NCBI RefSeq assembly: GCF_001274725.1
Contig: NZ_LGUF01000007.1
Coordinates: forward strand, 342,957 to 406,956
DNA: 64,000 nucleotides
Reading direction: 5' to 3'
Source: Sporosarcina globispora
GTDB lineage: Bacteria > Bacillota > Bacilli > Bacillales > Cytobacillaceae
Part shown: piece after piece, positions 54,291 to 63,868 of the stretch
How positions within the stretch are numbered: position 1 is the stretch's first letter
How the letters are laid out: each line of letters opens with the position of its first letter
Notes under the pieces: generated by a model
Told to the model about the DNA's origin: nothing
The model's database searches: none
What the model saw: the letters and a program-made list of their open reading frames with translations, nothing else
Position numbers and translations under genes: made by a program

Positions 54291-54547
54291 CGAAAAGCGC
54301 AGAGCGCCCGCTTATCGGCGACAAGGTTAAGACAAGCACTGGCAGAAGGCGTTTTTTGCCTTCAGAAGTGATTGCCCGAAAAACGAAGGCGACTGCTTAG
54401 GGACGACAAGCATAAGACGATTACTGTAAGAAGGTGTTCTTTCCTTCTGGAAGGAATCGGGTTATGACCTCGAGCCCCTGGGAGCCGCAGTTAGCCAAGC
54501 TTAAGACCTCGAGCCGATGGCGCTCGGAGCTAGACAGTTATCAAAGT
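54291..54547 (+). repeat. Dispersed repeat family A, long copy A4
   Basis: Bounded by GAAAAGCGCAGAGCGCC and GGAGCTAGACAGTTATC. It holds one AAGAAGGTGTTCTTTCCTTCT hairpin unit (from 54428) and a GGCGACTGCTTAGGGACGACAAGC stretch (54390 region) also found in A1. It lies between dppE and ykfA, separating the transport and the hydrolase genes. Confidence 0.78.
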
Positions 54548-54587
54548 TCAAAGATCCTAATTCTTCAAAAAAAAATATCTTCTGAAA

Positions 54588-54618
54588 AAAAGGGATGTTC
54601 GTACGAACACCCCTTTTT
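54588..54618 (-). terminator. Terminator after dppE
   Basis: Minus-strand arms AAGGGGTGTTCG/CGAACATCCCTT (54590-54615) followed by seven Ts. It should reduce read-through from dppABCDE into ykfABCD. Confidence 0.82.
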
Positions 54619-54649
54619 CCTGTCACCTTCAAATCAAGCCGAAGAAGTA

Positions 54650-56278
54650 TTACTTCTTATCTGCCCATTTAAGCTCCAGGTATCCAACCGGATGGCGGAC
54701 GATTCCTGAAACAGCATCATTATAGAGATAAACCTGGTTATAGAAATGGATAGGGATAATCGGCATTTCTTCGAATAAGATTTTTTCAGCTTCATACATC
54801 AATTCAAAGCGTTTTGCTTCGTCTGCTTCATTCTTTGCATCTTTAATCAGCTGATCGTACTTCTCGCTGCTCCAGCCAGTGCGGTTCATGGAATGGCCTG
54901 TCTGGAAGTTTTCAAGGAAGTTGATTGGGTCAGCATAGTCAGCAAGGAACGAGCTTCGAGACAATTGGAATTTAAGCGCTTTTTGTTCTTCAGCGAATAC
55001 ATTCCATTCCATGTTGGCAAGTTTTACTTCTACGCCAAGGTTTTCTTTGAACATCTGTTGAAGAGCTTCAGCTATTTTCTTATGTGTATCATCTGTACTG
55101 TATGTTAAGGTAACTTCTGGGAGCTTATCATACCCCTCTTCTTCCATACCTTTTTCAAGCAGAGCCTTCGCTTCTTCTACGTTTGTTTTAACAAGATCAC
55201 CTGATGTTTCACGGAAATCATTTCCTGAAGGGTCTGTAAATCCATAGGATACAAAACCATATGCTGGCTTTTCTCCATTCTTTGTAACGAAATCAACCAT
55301 TTGCTGCTGGTCAACTGCCATCGCAAATGCTTTTCGGATATTCACATTTTGGAATGGCTCCATATTCACATTAAATCGATAGAAATAATCTCCAGCCTGG
55401 TCTTCAACTTTTGCTTCTCCTAATAGCTGCTCGCTTAGCTCAGAAGGAACATCAGATACATCCAGTTCTCCCGATTGATACATTTGATATTCTGTATTGG
55501 TATCATCAATGATTGCCCAGTGAATCTTATCCAATTTTACAGTCTCAGCATCCCAATACTGATCATTTTTCTCCATCACAAAATGGCTGTCATGCTCCCA
55601 TTCTGTTAAGTTGAAAGGACCATTTCCTACAAAAGAATCAGCTTCAGCAAACCACTTCGGGTTTTCTGTTGCGACTTTCTCGTTAATCGGGAAAAAGGCA
55701 GGGTTTGTGATAACACTCAAAAAGTAAGCTTGCGGACTTGTTAATGTTACTTCAAATGTCTTGTCATCAACTGCTTTCACTTTTACATCATCAGCTGAAC
55801 CTTCACCATTGTTGTAAGCTTCTCCGCCTTCAATGAAGTAGCCAAGGAAAGCTGCTGATGAACCTGTGTCAGGATTTAAAAGGCGCTTCCATGCAAATAC
55901 GAAGTCACCTGCAGTTACAGGATCACCATTTGACCACTTTGCATTTTCGCGGATTTGGAAGGTATAAGTCTTTCCATCTTCTGAGATATTCCATTTTTCT
56001 GCAATCGCTGCTTCTGGTTCATGATCTTGTCCAAGACGTGTCAGACCTTCCATCAGGTTGTTTAAAGCACCCCAGGAAACAGAGTCAAAGCCGATTGGAG
56101 GGTCAAACGAAGTCGGCTCCTGGCCATTGTTCAAATAAAGCACTTTTTCAGCACTTTCTTCTTCTTTTTTGCCATCATCCTTGCTGTCTGTTTCTTTACC
56201 GGCATTTTCATTTGCCGTACAGGCTGCCATGACAAATAGCAATACACCTGCCAGCAGCAATGATAAAAACTTTTTCAT
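54650..56278 (-). CDS. dppE: Dipeptide/murein-peptide-binding lipoprotein DppE
   Basis: 542 aa class II (SBP_bac_5) substrate-binding protein. Lipobox MAAC (Cys20) after a hydrophobic signal; a Lys/Glu/Asp linker; signature LYLNNGQEPTSFDPPIGF and WSNGDPVTAGDFVFAWKRLL. Delivers peptides to DppBC. SD GGGGGA before the ATG; 107 bp after dppD. Many DppE/OppA paralogues exist in Bacilli; context with dppA assigns this one. Confidence 0.93.
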   Translation of the reverse strand: MKKFLSLLLAGVLLFVMAACTANENAGKETDSKDDGKKEEESAEKVLYLNNGQEPTSFDPPIGFDSVSWGALNNLMEGLTRLGQDHEPEAAIAEKWNISEDGKTYTFQIRENAKWSNGDPVTAGDFVFAWKRLLNPDTGSSAAFLGYFIEGGEAYNNGEGSADDVKVKAVDDKTFEVTLTSPQAYFLSVITNPAFFPINEKVATENPKWFAEADSFVGNGPFNLTEWEHDSHFVMEKNDQYWDAETVKLDKIHWAIIDDTNTEYQMYQSGELDVSDVPSELSEQLLGEAKVEDQAGDYFYRFNVNMEPFQNVNIRKAFAMAVDQQQMVDFVTKNGEKPAYGFVSYGFTDPSGNDFRETSGDLVKTNVEEAKALLEKGMEEEGYDKLPEVTLTYSTDDTHKKIAEALQQMFKENLGVEVKLANMEWNVFAEEQKALKFQLSRSSFLADYADPINFLENFQTGHSMNRTGWSSEKYDQLIKDAKNEADEAKRFELMYEAEKILFEEMPIIPIHFYNQVYLYNDAVSGIVRHPVGYLELKWADKK

Positions 56279-56385
56279 TCTTTTTCCCCCTCTTAAAATA
56301 TATTCCTGTTTCTATCAAATGCCTGTTGTCATCTGATAGAATCATAACTTTCACGGTACCTGTCTGGCACTGCGAAAGGAAAAAC

Positions 56386-57384
56386 CTACTTTACACCCGC
56401 AAGCATTTTCTGTGCCCGCTCATCCTGGAGCCAGCAATCCACATGATGATCCCGGCTTAAATGAGTTTTATATGGATAGACCCGGTCGCATACTTCCATT
56501 GCGAAGTTGCAGCGGGCAGCAAATGGGCAGCCAGCCGGCGGAGCAAACAAATCCGGCGGCGATCCGCCGATGGGAATAAGATCGGCTCCGTCCAGATCAA
56601 GACGCGGAACTGAATTCAGCAGGCCTTTCGTATATGGATGCTGAGGTTTGTAGAAGATTTCCCTTCTTTCCCCGGCTTCCACTATTTTTCCTGCATACAT
56701 GACGGCAATGCGGTCCGCTACTTGAGCGACAACGCCGAGGTCATGGGTAATGATGATAATGGATACTCCGGTTTTCTTCTGGATATCTTTAAATAAGTCC
56801 AATATTTGCGCTTGAATGGTTACATCCAGGGCAGTAGTAGGTTCATCGGCAATCAGCACTTCCGGCTCACAGACAAGGGCCATGGCAATCACAATCCGCT
56901 GCCTCATCCCTCCGCTGAATTGGTGCGGGTAATGCTTCAATCTTTCGGAGGGATTTGGAATCCCAACTAAATTAAGCATTTCCAGGGTCTTTTTACGGGC
57001 ATCCTGCCTCGAAATGGTTTCATGCTGCATAATTCCTTCTATAATTTGCTCCCCGACGGTAATCGTAGGGTTTAAGGCCGTCATCGGATCCTGAAAGATC
57101 ATTGAAATATCTGCGCCGCGGATATCCCGCATTTCAGACTCTTTTAATTTTGTCAGATCCTTCCCTTTAAACTGGACAGCGCCATCAGCTATTCTCCCGG
57201 GAGGGGATGGAATCAGCCGCATGATGCTCTGGGAAGTCACGCTTTTCCCGCAGCCGGATTCGCCGACAATCGCCAGGGTTTCCCCCTTATAGAGATCAAA
57301 TGACACTCCCCTTACGGCTTGGACTTCTCCGCCATAAGTGGTAAATGTGACATGCAGGTCTTTCACTTCAAGTACTTTCTCCAT
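56386..57384 (-). CDS. dppD: Dipeptide ABC transporter ATP-binding protein DppD
   Basis: 332 aa. Walker [10 protein letters not shown], signature FSGGMRQR, Walker [12 protein letters not shown], and C-terminal Cys-rich [15 protein letters not shown] for DppD/OppD. Pairs with YkfD. SD AAGGAGG at 7 nt; 4 bp after dppC. Confidence 0.95.
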   Translation of the reverse strand: MEKVLEVKDLHVTFTTYGGEVQAVRGVSFDLYKGETLAIVGESGCGKSVTSQSIMRLIPSPPGRIADGAVQFKGKDLTKLKESEMRDIRGADISMIFQDPMTALNPTITVGEQIIEGIMQHETISRQDARKKTLEMLNLVGIPNPSERLKHYPHQFSGGMRQRIVIAMALVCEPEVLIADEPTTALDVTIQAQILDLFKDIQKKTGVSIIIITHDLGVVAQVADRIAVMYAGKIVEAGERREIFYKPQHPYTKGLLNSVPRLDLDGADLIPIGGSPPDLFAPPAGCPFAARCNFAMEVCDRVYPYKTHLSRDHHVDCWLQDERAQKMLAGVK

Positions 57385-57388
57385 GCTG

Positions 57389-58345
57389 CTACCTCCTTAA
57401 CTTCGGATCGAGGGCATCCTGCAATCCGTCTCCAAGCACATTAAACGAAAACATGGTCAGGGAGATGAAAAAGGCAGGGAAGAACAGGCGCCACCAGTGA
57501 CCTGATAGAATCGTAGATAACCCATCATTAGCCATGGAGCCCCAGCTGGCAAAAGGCGGCTGAATACCTAATCCCAGAAAGCTCAGGAAGGCCTCTGCAA
57601 AGATGGCGGAAGGCACGGTAAGAGTCATCTGTACAATGATAGGGCCCATCGTGTTAGGCAGCAGGTTTTTCTTAATGATCCTCGAGGTTTTTGTCCCAAA
57701 AGTCTTTGATGCCAGTACAAATTCATAGTTCTTGATCTGCAGAACCTGACCGCGGACAATCCGGGCCATCCCGACCCAGCCCGTCACAGAAAGGGCAAAT
57801 ATAATGGTGAACAAACCAGGTCCCATTACGACGCTGATTAAAATAACAACAAGCAAATATGGAAGCCCATAAAGAATTTCCACAACCCTCATCATGGCAT
57901 TATCTGTTCTGCCGCCTTTATAGCCGGCAATACCGCCGTAAATGACTCCGATCGCAAAATCAATCATGGCTGCCACGATTCCGACAAATAAGGAAATCCT
58001 TGCTCCGTACCATGTTCTTGCAAAAACATCACGGCCCAATTCATCTGTACCAAACCAATATTTTGAAGATGGCGGAAGATTCTGATTGGCCAAGGACTGC
58101 TCAGAAACATTATGAGGAGAAATCATCGGTCCAAAAATAGCCATAAACGCTAAAGCAATGAGAAAGAATAACCCTGCCATAGCCAGCTTATTTTTCAAAA
58201 GCCGGCGCCATGCATCCTGCCAATAGGAAAGGCTTGGCCTTACAACTGCTTCCGCTGCATCCTGGTCCTTGGCCTTAGGCACAAACCAATCATCCGGAAT
58301 ATCGGGTGCAAGGTTGCGGTTATCATGCTGTTTGCGCAGTTCCAT
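57389..58345 (-). CDS. dppC: Dipeptide ABC transporter permease DppC
   Basis: 318 aa with a ~35-residue cytoplasmic N-terminal extension and six helices. EAA loop EAFLSFLGLGIQPPFASWG is the binding-protein-dependent permease signature; GTDELGRDVFARTWYGARIS is characteristic of the DppC/OppC group. Its ATG overlaps the dppB stop by one base (TAATG). Confidence 0.95.
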   Translation of the reverse strand: MELRKQHDNRNLAPDIPDDWFVPKAKDQDAAEAVVRPSLSYWQDAWRRLLKNKLAMAGLFFLIALAFMAIFGPMISPHNVSEQSLANQNLPPSSKYWFGTDELGRDVFARTWYGARISLFVGIVAAMIDFAIGVIYGGIAGYKGGRTDNAMMRVVEILYGLPYLLVVILISVVMGPGLFTIIFALSVTGWVGMARIVRGQVLQIKNYEFVLASKTFGTKTSRIIKKNLLPNTMGPIIVQMTLTVPSAIFAEAFLSFLGLGIQPPFASWGSMANDGLSTILSGHWWRLFFPAFFISLTMFSFNVLGDGLQDALDPKLRR

Positions 58346-59277
58346 TAACTCGCCTCCTTTTTGTGAAGCTTAATTCTCGGGTCTAAAATTCCATATGCAA
58401 TATCCACAAGGAACAGCATAATAATCAGAATTGAACTGTAAAAAACAGTCGTTCCCATTATGACGGGATAATCGCGGGTGTTAATGCTTTCTACGAAATA
58501 CTTTCCCATTCCAGGAATGGCAAATATTTTTTCAATGACAAAGGTACCTGTCAAAATGCTCGCAGCCAGGGATCCCAAAACTGTCACTACCGGCAGCAGG
58601 GCATTTCTCAGTGCGTGCTTAAACACAATCTTCACCGGTGATAGGCCTTTTGCTTTGGCCGTTTTTATGTAATCCTGCGTCAGCACCTCCAGCATGCTAG
58701 AACGTGTCAGGCGGGCAATGATTGCCATTGGTCCGGTCGCAAGCGCCAGAGTTGGCAGAATCATATGCTTCGGACTTGACCAAGTAGCCACCGGCAGGAT
58801 TGCCAGGTTGACCGCCAGCTGCTGAATTAATAGTGTGGCCAGCACAAAGTTTGGCACTGATATTCCCAGAACGGCAATGGTCATCGCTAAATAATCAATA
58901 AAGCCATTGTGCCGGAGGGCTGCTATGATTCCGAGGGCAATTCCCGAAAAAACAGCCACAATCAGAGTGACGATTCCCAGTTCAAAAGACACCGGGAAAC
59001 CCCGTCCAAGCATTTCATTAACGGTTTGGGAGGACTTTTTAATAGATGGTCCAAAGTCGAACGTCACAACCGATTTCAAGTACATCCCATATTGGACATA
59101 GAGCGGTTCATCCAAATGATAGAATTTCTCCAGGTTCCGCTGGACCGCCTCACTTGTATTTCTTTCCTCATTAAAAGGCGACCCAGGTATGGAATGCATT
59201 AAGAAAAAAGTCAGAGTGATAATGAACCAAAGTGTGATGATCATGGCGATAAGGCGTTTCATTATGTATCCAGTCAT
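58345..59277 (-). CDS. dppB: Dipeptide ABC transporter permease DppB
   Basis: 310 aa with six helices; MKRLIAMIITLWFIITLTFF start and EAA-type loop IFAIPGMGKYFVESINTRDYPV. Forms the channel with DppC. SD GGAAGTG before the ATG, 13 bp after dppA. Confidence 0.95.
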   Translation of the reverse strand: MTGYIMKRLIAMIITLWFIITLTFFLMHSIPGSPFNEERNTSEAVQRNLEKFYHLDEPLYVQYGMYLKSVVTFDFGPSIKKSSQTVNEMLGRGFPVSFELGIVTLIVAVFSGIALGIIAALRHNGFIDYLAMTIAVLGISVPNFVLATLLIQQLAVNLAILPVATWSSPKHMILPTLALATGPMAIIARLTRSSMLEVLTQDYIKTAKAKGLSPVKIVFKHALRNALLPVVTVLGSLAASILTGTFVIEKIFAIPGMGKYFVESINTRDYPVIMGTTVFYSSILIIMLFLVDIAYGILDPRIKLHKKEAS

Positions 59278-59290
59278 TCATTAACACTTC

Positions 59291-60115
59291 CTAACAGAAT
59301 GTAGTTCTCATGGCCAGCTCAACCATTACCAGCATTGCCTGGTATGCTTCAAGAATATCTTTTGCTTGATAGCGGACAATGGTTGAATTCTCTTCTATCT
59401 CTGCGCCCGGCATTAAAGCTGCCCACTCGGCCTGGCCGTAGTTGGCAAATTCAATTCTTAATACAGGGTTTTCCGGCGGAACCAGCGGCTTTACGAGATC
59501 TTTCTTTTTAAGAGCTTCTGCTGCTTTTTCTCTTAATAGCTGCCCTGCTTTTGCCGGGGTCAGTGATTTCACGACTGAGCGGGATATGGTTTCTTTTACA
59601 ACAGCGGTGGTAACATTCGGGATTAATTTCTCTGCTTCCAATGCCGCCTGGTCATCTCCGGCCACCATTAAAACCGGCACGCCATGATAGCCTGCCACAT
59701 AAGCATTGAAGCCCATTTCTCCAATAGCATGATCATTGATGTACATATGCCTTACACCGAATATCATGGAGTGGGACATAACTCCTTTCATGCTTGCACG
59801 TGCATGATATCCAACAAACATGGCACCGCTAAAGGTTGAATCTAGACCCTGAACCATTGAATATGGCTTCACATCGCCAGTAATCAGCTGTGTCTCAGGA
59901 TGCATTCTTTCAATTAGCAGATTATTCATTTTCGAGTGGCTGTCATTCACAATAACCTCGCTGCAGCCTTCCTCAAAGGCAGCTGTCACCACATGATTTG
60001 CTTCATCAGTCATAATCACTCTGCTGCGTTCATAATTGTGCTTCGAAGAGTCTACATGAGTGTGATCAGCAAGACCAGTAATTCCTTCCATATCAACAGA
60101 TAGATAAAGCTTCAT
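59291..60115 (-). CDS. dppA: D-aminopeptidase DppA (M55)
   Basis: 274 aa. All active-site residues known from B. subtilis DppA are at identical positions: Asp8, Glu10 (SVDMEG), His60, His104, His115 and Glu133. A zinc enzyme that cleaves D-amino-acid peptides such as D-Ala-D-Ala in a self-compartmentalising decamer. ATG at 60115 with GGGGGG at 7 nt; the five codons before are upstream of the SD. First gene of the operon, behind a CodY-like box. Confidence 0.97.
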   Translation of the reverse strand: MKLYLSVDMEGITGLADHTHVDSSKHNYERSRVIMTDEANHVVTAAFEEGCSEVIVNDSHSKMNNLLIERMHPETQLITGDVKPYSMVQGLDSTFSGAMFVGYHARASMKGVMSHSMIFGVRHMYINDHAIGEMGFNAYVAGYHGVPVLMVAGDDQAALEAEKLIPNVTTAVVKETISRSVVKSLTPAKAGQLLREKAAEALKKKDLVKPLVPPENPVLRIEFANYGQAEWAALMPGAEIEENSTIVRYQAKDILEAYQAMLVMVELAMRTTFC

Positions 60116-60156
60116 TCCTAATCCCCCCAAATATTATATTGTTATAGTTTTTATAT

Positions 60157-60184
60157 ATTATAGATTATTTGATATTTTCTGTAA
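60157..60184 (-). promoter_or_regulatory. Sigma-A promoter of the dpp operon
   Basis: TTACAG (60179-60184), 16-bp spacer, perfect TATAAT (60157-60162) on the minus strand, about 42 nt before the dppA ATG. Confidence 0.8.
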
Positions 60185-60187
60185 AAT
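60173..60187. promoter_or_regulatory. CodY-like box at dppA
   Basis: TATTTTCTGTAAAAT matches 12 of 15 positions of the CodY motif AATTTTCWGAAAATT and overlaps the -35. The B. subtilis dpp operon is CodY-repressed in rich conditions, so the same is likely here. A 12-bp palindrome CTGGTTAACCAG lies further upstream at 60203-60214. Confidence 0.6.
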
Positions 60188-60220
60188 CAGCCGGTAATTT
60201 TCCTGGTTAACCAGAATGCA

Positions 60221-60272
60221 AAAAATCCAGCTATCGGAGAAAATAAGCCTTTTCTCTGATAGCTGGATTTCA
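60221..60272 (-). terminator. Terminator of the DUF3870 gene
   Basis: Long hairpin: 13-bp arms AAATCCAGCTATC/GATAGCTGGATTT (60223-60235, 60258-60270) continued after one mismatch by GAGAAAA/TTTTCTC. It isolates this gene from the dpp promoter. Confidence 0.85.
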
Positions 60273-60297
60273 TCTGCGGAAAACAGAAAAAGCAGCT

Positions 60298-60615
60298 CTA
60301 TTTAATCATAATTTGTGTATATTTTATATGGGCATTTTTAAAGGCAACCATTAGGGCCTTTTGCGAGGAACCGAAGTAGCGGCTTTCGATTTCTTCCATT
60401 ACCTTGTCTACTTCCAGTATGGATTTGCCGACAAATATAGATTTAATAAATAGTGAGGTTAAGTTAATGGTAGATGAACATTCTGCATCTACAATTTCAT
60501 CTGTTTCCCTATCGATCACAAGCCCAACAAAGAAACCATTGTATTTATGCATAATCGGATTGTTCAATGATGTCTTGCTGTCTCCGATGATATAGACGGT
60601 ATTTTGTCTGTACAT
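60298..60615 (-). CDS. DUF3870 domain-containing protein
   Basis: 105 aa. The opening NTVYIIGDSKTSLNNPI and GLVIDRETDEIVDAECSSTINLTSLFI match DUF3870, a small soluble family seen beside amino acid or metabolic genes. The conserved Cys47-Ser pair may be functional. Role unknown. SD GGAGG at 7 nt. Monocistronic with its own strong terminator. Confidence 0.85.
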   Translation of the reverse strand: MYRQNTVYIIGDSKTSLNNPIMHKYNGFFVGLVIDRETDEIVDAECSSTINLTSLFIKSIFVGKSILEVDKVMEEIESRYFGSSQKALMVAFKNAHIKYTQIMIK

Positions 60616-60778
60616 GAACTTGCCTCCTGCGGAACCGGATATTATATGAGGCGTTTATGAGGTTGTCATAAACATTCATTATAATGCATGGCCCGTACCA
60701 AAATTGTAATACAACAGCAGCCGTATGACAATCACTTTTCAAAACTTTTCTAAATATTTTATCAATTATACCGATCTT

Positions 60779-61975
60779 TCAGCCCCGGCTTTGTCCCGCG
60801 ATTCTCAGCGCATACTGCAGCAGGTCATCCCCGCTCATGAACTTGTCTCCGCCACCCTGCGCAAATTGGGGATTCCCGCCGCCTTTGCCATTAATCTTTT
60901 GCAGAAGTTCTCCAGCAAGGCCCTTCATATCAGCCTCGGAATTTTCTCCTCTGGCACAAACAAATTGGAGTTTATCGTTCGTTTCATTGATTAGGATAAC
61001 AACAGTATTTTCAGATTGAGAGGTAGTTAAGCGGGCCAGCTTCTGCAGCTCCTGGATGGAGCGTCCCTCAAAGACTTTGCTAATACACTCTTCATTTCCT
61101 GCTGTGAACATTTCTTTTGCTTCATAAGCTAACAGTGCTTCCTTTGCTGATTCCAGCTGTTTCTCCAGATCCTTTCCATTTTCAATCAAACGGGTTGCTG
61201 CTGTAGGCAGATCAAGCTCTGGTGCATTCAGAGACTGACAAAGTTTCTTTGTAATCTCATGTTTGGCTTGAAGCTGTGTAAGGATCCGGCTGCCGCAGAC
61301 AAACTGCACACGAATTTTCTTCTTTTGGCGCTCCCAGTCCAATATTTTAATGCCGCCTACCTGGCCGGTTGATGTTGGGTGCGTTCCGCCGCATCCGTTA
61401 TAATCAAATTCCGGAATAATGACAAGCCGAATGTCTTCACTGACAGACAGCTGCTTGCGGAGCGGGAATTGGGAGGCTTCTTCGGCACTCACCCACCTGG
61501 CTTCAATTGGCCGGTTCTCAAGAATGATGCTATTAGCCAGCCTCTCCGCTTCCTCTGCATGCGGTTCTGACAAATCACTGATTTCCAAGTCAATGGTTAA
61601 TGTTTCTTTACCTAAATGAAAGCTGACCGTTTTATAGCCGCAGAGCTCTTCAAATGCAGCCGATAAAATATGCTGGCCTGCATGCTGCTGCATAAGGTCA
61701 AACCGTCTGTTCCAATCGATTTCTCCTGATACCTTAGAAATGGAAGAATCCAATTCCCTTACTAAATAATGACGGATTTCCCCTTCCACTTCCTCAACAT
61801 CCACCACTTTAATGCCATTGAGTGTACCCTCGTCATGAGGCTGTCCTCCGCCAGTTGGATAAAAAGCAGTTTCTTTCAGGACGGCGTACACCTTTCCTAT
61901 ATCATCAGCTGTCTGATATTCCAATTCAGTTTCAAATGAATTCATATATGGATCTTCATAATATAGTTTTTTCAA
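60779..61975 (-). CDS. AlaX-type alanyl-tRNA editing protein (DHHA1 domain)
   Basis: 398 aa. Editing-domain zinc motifs HAGQH (HxxxH, near residue 98) and CGGTH (CxxxH) are intact; the N-terminal FYPTGGGQPHDEGTL and the C-terminal GKGGGNPQFAQGGG of a DHHA1 domain make this the long AlaX type. It hydrolyses mischarged Ser- or Gly-tRNA-Ala in trans. TTG at 61975 has GGAAGG 9 nt upstream; a second TTG at 61984 lies on the SD. Confidence 0.92.
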   Translation of the reverse strand: MKKLYYEDPYMNSFETELEYQTADDIGKVYAVLKETAFYPTGGGQPHDEGTLNGIKVVDVEEVEGEIRHYLVRELDSSISKVSGEIDWNRRFDLMQQHAGQHILSAAFEELCGYKTVSFHLGKETLTIDLEISDLSEPHAEEAERLANSIILENRPIEARWVSAEEASQFPLRKQLSVSEDIRLVIIPEFDYNGCGGTHPTSTGQVGGIKILDWERQKKKIRVQFVCGSRILTQLQAKHEITKKLCQSLNAPELDLPTAATRLIENGKDLEKQLESAKEALLAYEAKEMFTAGNEECISKVFEGRSIQELQKLARLTTSQSENTVVILINETNDKLQFVCARGENSEADMKGLAGELLQKINGKGGGNPQFAQGGGDKFMSGDDLLQYALRIAGQSRG

Positions 61976-62084
61976 GAGAACCAACCTTCCTTTTGCCTAT
62001 TCTATTTTTAAACTACCGATTATGCAGTTACAGGTCAAGCTACTTATAAGTCAAGGAGAAATTATTAGTAATTTTATCCACGCA

Positions 62085-62110
62085 GTTTATGGCCGTGATG
62101 AAAAAGGTAT
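62085..62110 (+). promoter_or_regulatory. Sigma-B promoter of the YflT-type gene
   Basis: GTTTAT (62085-62090), 14-bp spacer, AGGTAT (62105-62110), each 5/6 against GTTTAA and GGGTAT, with the same 14-bp spacing as the rsbV promoter in this window. Confidence 0.7.
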
Positions 62111-62155
62111 GTATACCAATAGATAAGCTATAAATTATTAAGGAGGATGATGAAC

Positions 62156-62929
62156 ATGGCAACAAACAGGCATATTGCAGGTGCATATGATACAGAGCAG
62201 GAAGCCATTCAAGCGGTTGAAAAGTTACGAGCGGAAGGATACCGTCCTGAAGATATTTCCGTAATCAGCAAAAATAAAGATGATGTAGATATAGTTACAG
62301 AAGAAACAGGCACAAAAACTGAAGAAGGATTAGCTGCCGGCGCAGCAACAGGCGGAATTCTAGGAGGCTTAACGGGGCTTCTTGCCGGAGTTGGCGCATT
62401 AGCGATCCCTGGGATTGGACCGATTGTTGCTGCCGGACCAATCGCCGCTACTTTAACTGGCGCAGCAGTTGGAGCAGGTGCCGGAGGTATTGCAGGAGCA
62501 CTTATCGGCATGGGCATCCCTGAAGATGAAGCGCATCGTTATGAATCTGATGTCAAATCCGGAAAAATTCTTGTTTTAGTCGATCTTGAAACTAAGTCTG
62601 CCGATTTTACTGACGGCTATACCACTACTGACCGTTCCGTTCTGGAAGGAGACCGGACAACCTATACAAACGCTGATCCTTTAAATCCTGGCGAGCTTGA
62701 TCGCGGAACAAATTCTTTTAAGGATCACTCCCGAAACAGCAGAAGTGTTTGGACAGATGAGAATCTCAACTCAGACCGTCCGCTGAGCGAAAATCTTGAT
62801 GACACGAAAGCAGATAACTATTCAGACCGGACTGTTTCTGCCTACAACGATGACGTGGATACCCGTTACAGAGATGCTTATGATTTTAACAACGTAAGGG
62901 AAAACCGCAATAACCCTTATAAAGGATAA
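62156..62929 (+). CDS. General stress protein, YflT/heat-induced stress family
   Basis: 257 aa. N-terminal YflT-type domain (HIAGAYDTEQEAIQAVEKL, YRPEDISVISKNKDD) then a glycine/alanine-rich, hydrophobic segment (residues about 60-125, GGILGGLTGLLAGVGALAIPG) and a disordered, Asp/Asn/Arg-rich tail. Function unknown; related genes are sigma-B dependent. AAGGAGG is 9 nt before the ATG at 62156, so two upstream ATGs are rejected. Has its own sigma-B promoter. Confidence 0.85.
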   Translation: MATNRHIAGAYDTEQEAIQAVEKLRAEGYRPEDISVISKNKDDVDIVTEETGTKTEEGLAAGAATGGILGGLTGLLAGVGALAIPGIGPIVAAGPIAATLTGAAVGAGAGGIAGALIGMGIPEDEAHRYESDVKSGKILVLVDLETKSADFTDGYTTTDRSVLEGDRTTYTNADPLNPGELDRGTNSFKDHSRNSRSVWTDENLNSDRPLSENLDDTKADNYSDRTVSAYNDDVDTRYRDAYDFNNVRENRNNPYKG

Positions 62930-62934
62930 TGAAC

Positions 62935-62972
62935 AAGGAGCTATTCCCACAGATGGGACTAGCTCCTTTTTT
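62935..62972 (+). terminator. Terminator of the YflT-type gene
   Basis: AAGGAGCTA/TAGCTCCTT arms (62935-62943, 62960-62968) followed by six Ts. Confidence 0.88.
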
Positions 62973-63126
62973 GAGTTTATATTGAATTTGGCAGCAGCTT
63001 TCTCTTTCCTCACGTTGGATTTTTATTGAATAAATTCCATTTTTTTCAGGTATGTCCTCATAATTTTCAAAGTTATACTTAAATGTAATGGAATGGAAAA
63101 CAGAAATCTAGCGGGGGGAAATGATA

Positions 63127-63816
63127 ATGAGAAGAGTGTTGCCGGCACAAATTATTTCTCATAGTCAATTTGGTTATAGGAAGCTACCATCAAGTGTCCA
63201 ATGCGAGTGTCCAAAATGCAGCAAACCGAGCCTTTTTACGATAAAGGCAAATTATAATCATACAAGCAAGTCCAGCATACTTTCCCATGGAAATTGTTCT
63301 GCCTGTAAAAAGGAATCCGTGTTTATCATGATTCTTAATCAAGCTGACCAATCCAGCGACGAGACGATTCTCTATATCTATGATCCTAATTCTGCAAAAG
63401 AGCTGCTGACTCAGCTGGAGAAAATAAAGGAAGTGCCTGGAGACCTGACAAGAGCCTACCGATCGGCCTTAAATGTCAGCTATTCCAAAGATACAGTTGC
63501 TACTGCGGTGATGTCCAAACGGGTACTTGAGAGCATACTAAAAAACTTTCTCGGTGAAGAGGTCAAGGGGCAAAACCTTTCAAAGCAGTTTGAACAGCTG
63601 CCAAAGCATGTTGATTTAGCAAGGCCTCTGCAGTCTTTAAGCCAGCTGGCCCAGCCAGGCAGCGCCTTTTACCAGATGCTTGACCTTGAAAAGGATATTG
63701 ATCAGGAAATGGCCTCTCTGCTGATGGAGCTCTTAGAGAGTTTAATAGAGTACTTATTTGTCCTGCCAAATAAAATCGAATTATTGCAGCAAAAACTAAA
63801 TCAAAAACTGCACTAA
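63127..63816 (+). CDS. Zinc-ribbon protein with DUF4145-like C-terminus
   Basis: About 229 aa. Two Cys-x2-Cys pairs (CPKC and CSAC near residues 27 and 57) form a probable zinc ribbon; the C-terminal part (AYRSALNVSYSKDTVATAVMSKRVLESILKNF, over 20 residues from about 110) is helical and resembles DUF4145 proteins found with restriction or defence genes and elsewhere. No partner gene is visible. GGGGGG is 8 nt before the ATG at 63127; the ATG at 63121 is too close. Function unknown. Confidence 0.72.
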   Translation: MRRVLPAQIISHSQFGYRKLPSSVQCECPKCSKPSLFTIKANYNHTSKSSILSHGNCSACKKESVFIMILNQADQSSDETILYIYDPNSAKELLTQLEKIKEVPGDLTRAYRSALNVSYSKDTVATAVMSKRVLESILKNFLGEEVKGQNLSKQFEQLPKHVDLARPLQSLSQLAQPGSAFYQMLDLEKDIDQEMASLLMELLESLIEYLFVLPNKIELLQQKLNQKLH

Positions 63817-63826
63817 CCCCATATTT

Positions 63827-63866
63827 AACCCCCTTACCTTCACTGATTAAGGGGGTTCATTTTTTC
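63827..63866. terminator. Terminator between convergent genes
   Basis: AACCCCCTTA/TAAGGGGGTT arms (63827-63836, 63848-63857) followed by Ts on the plus strand. Confidence 0.88.
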
Positions 63867-63868
63867 TC

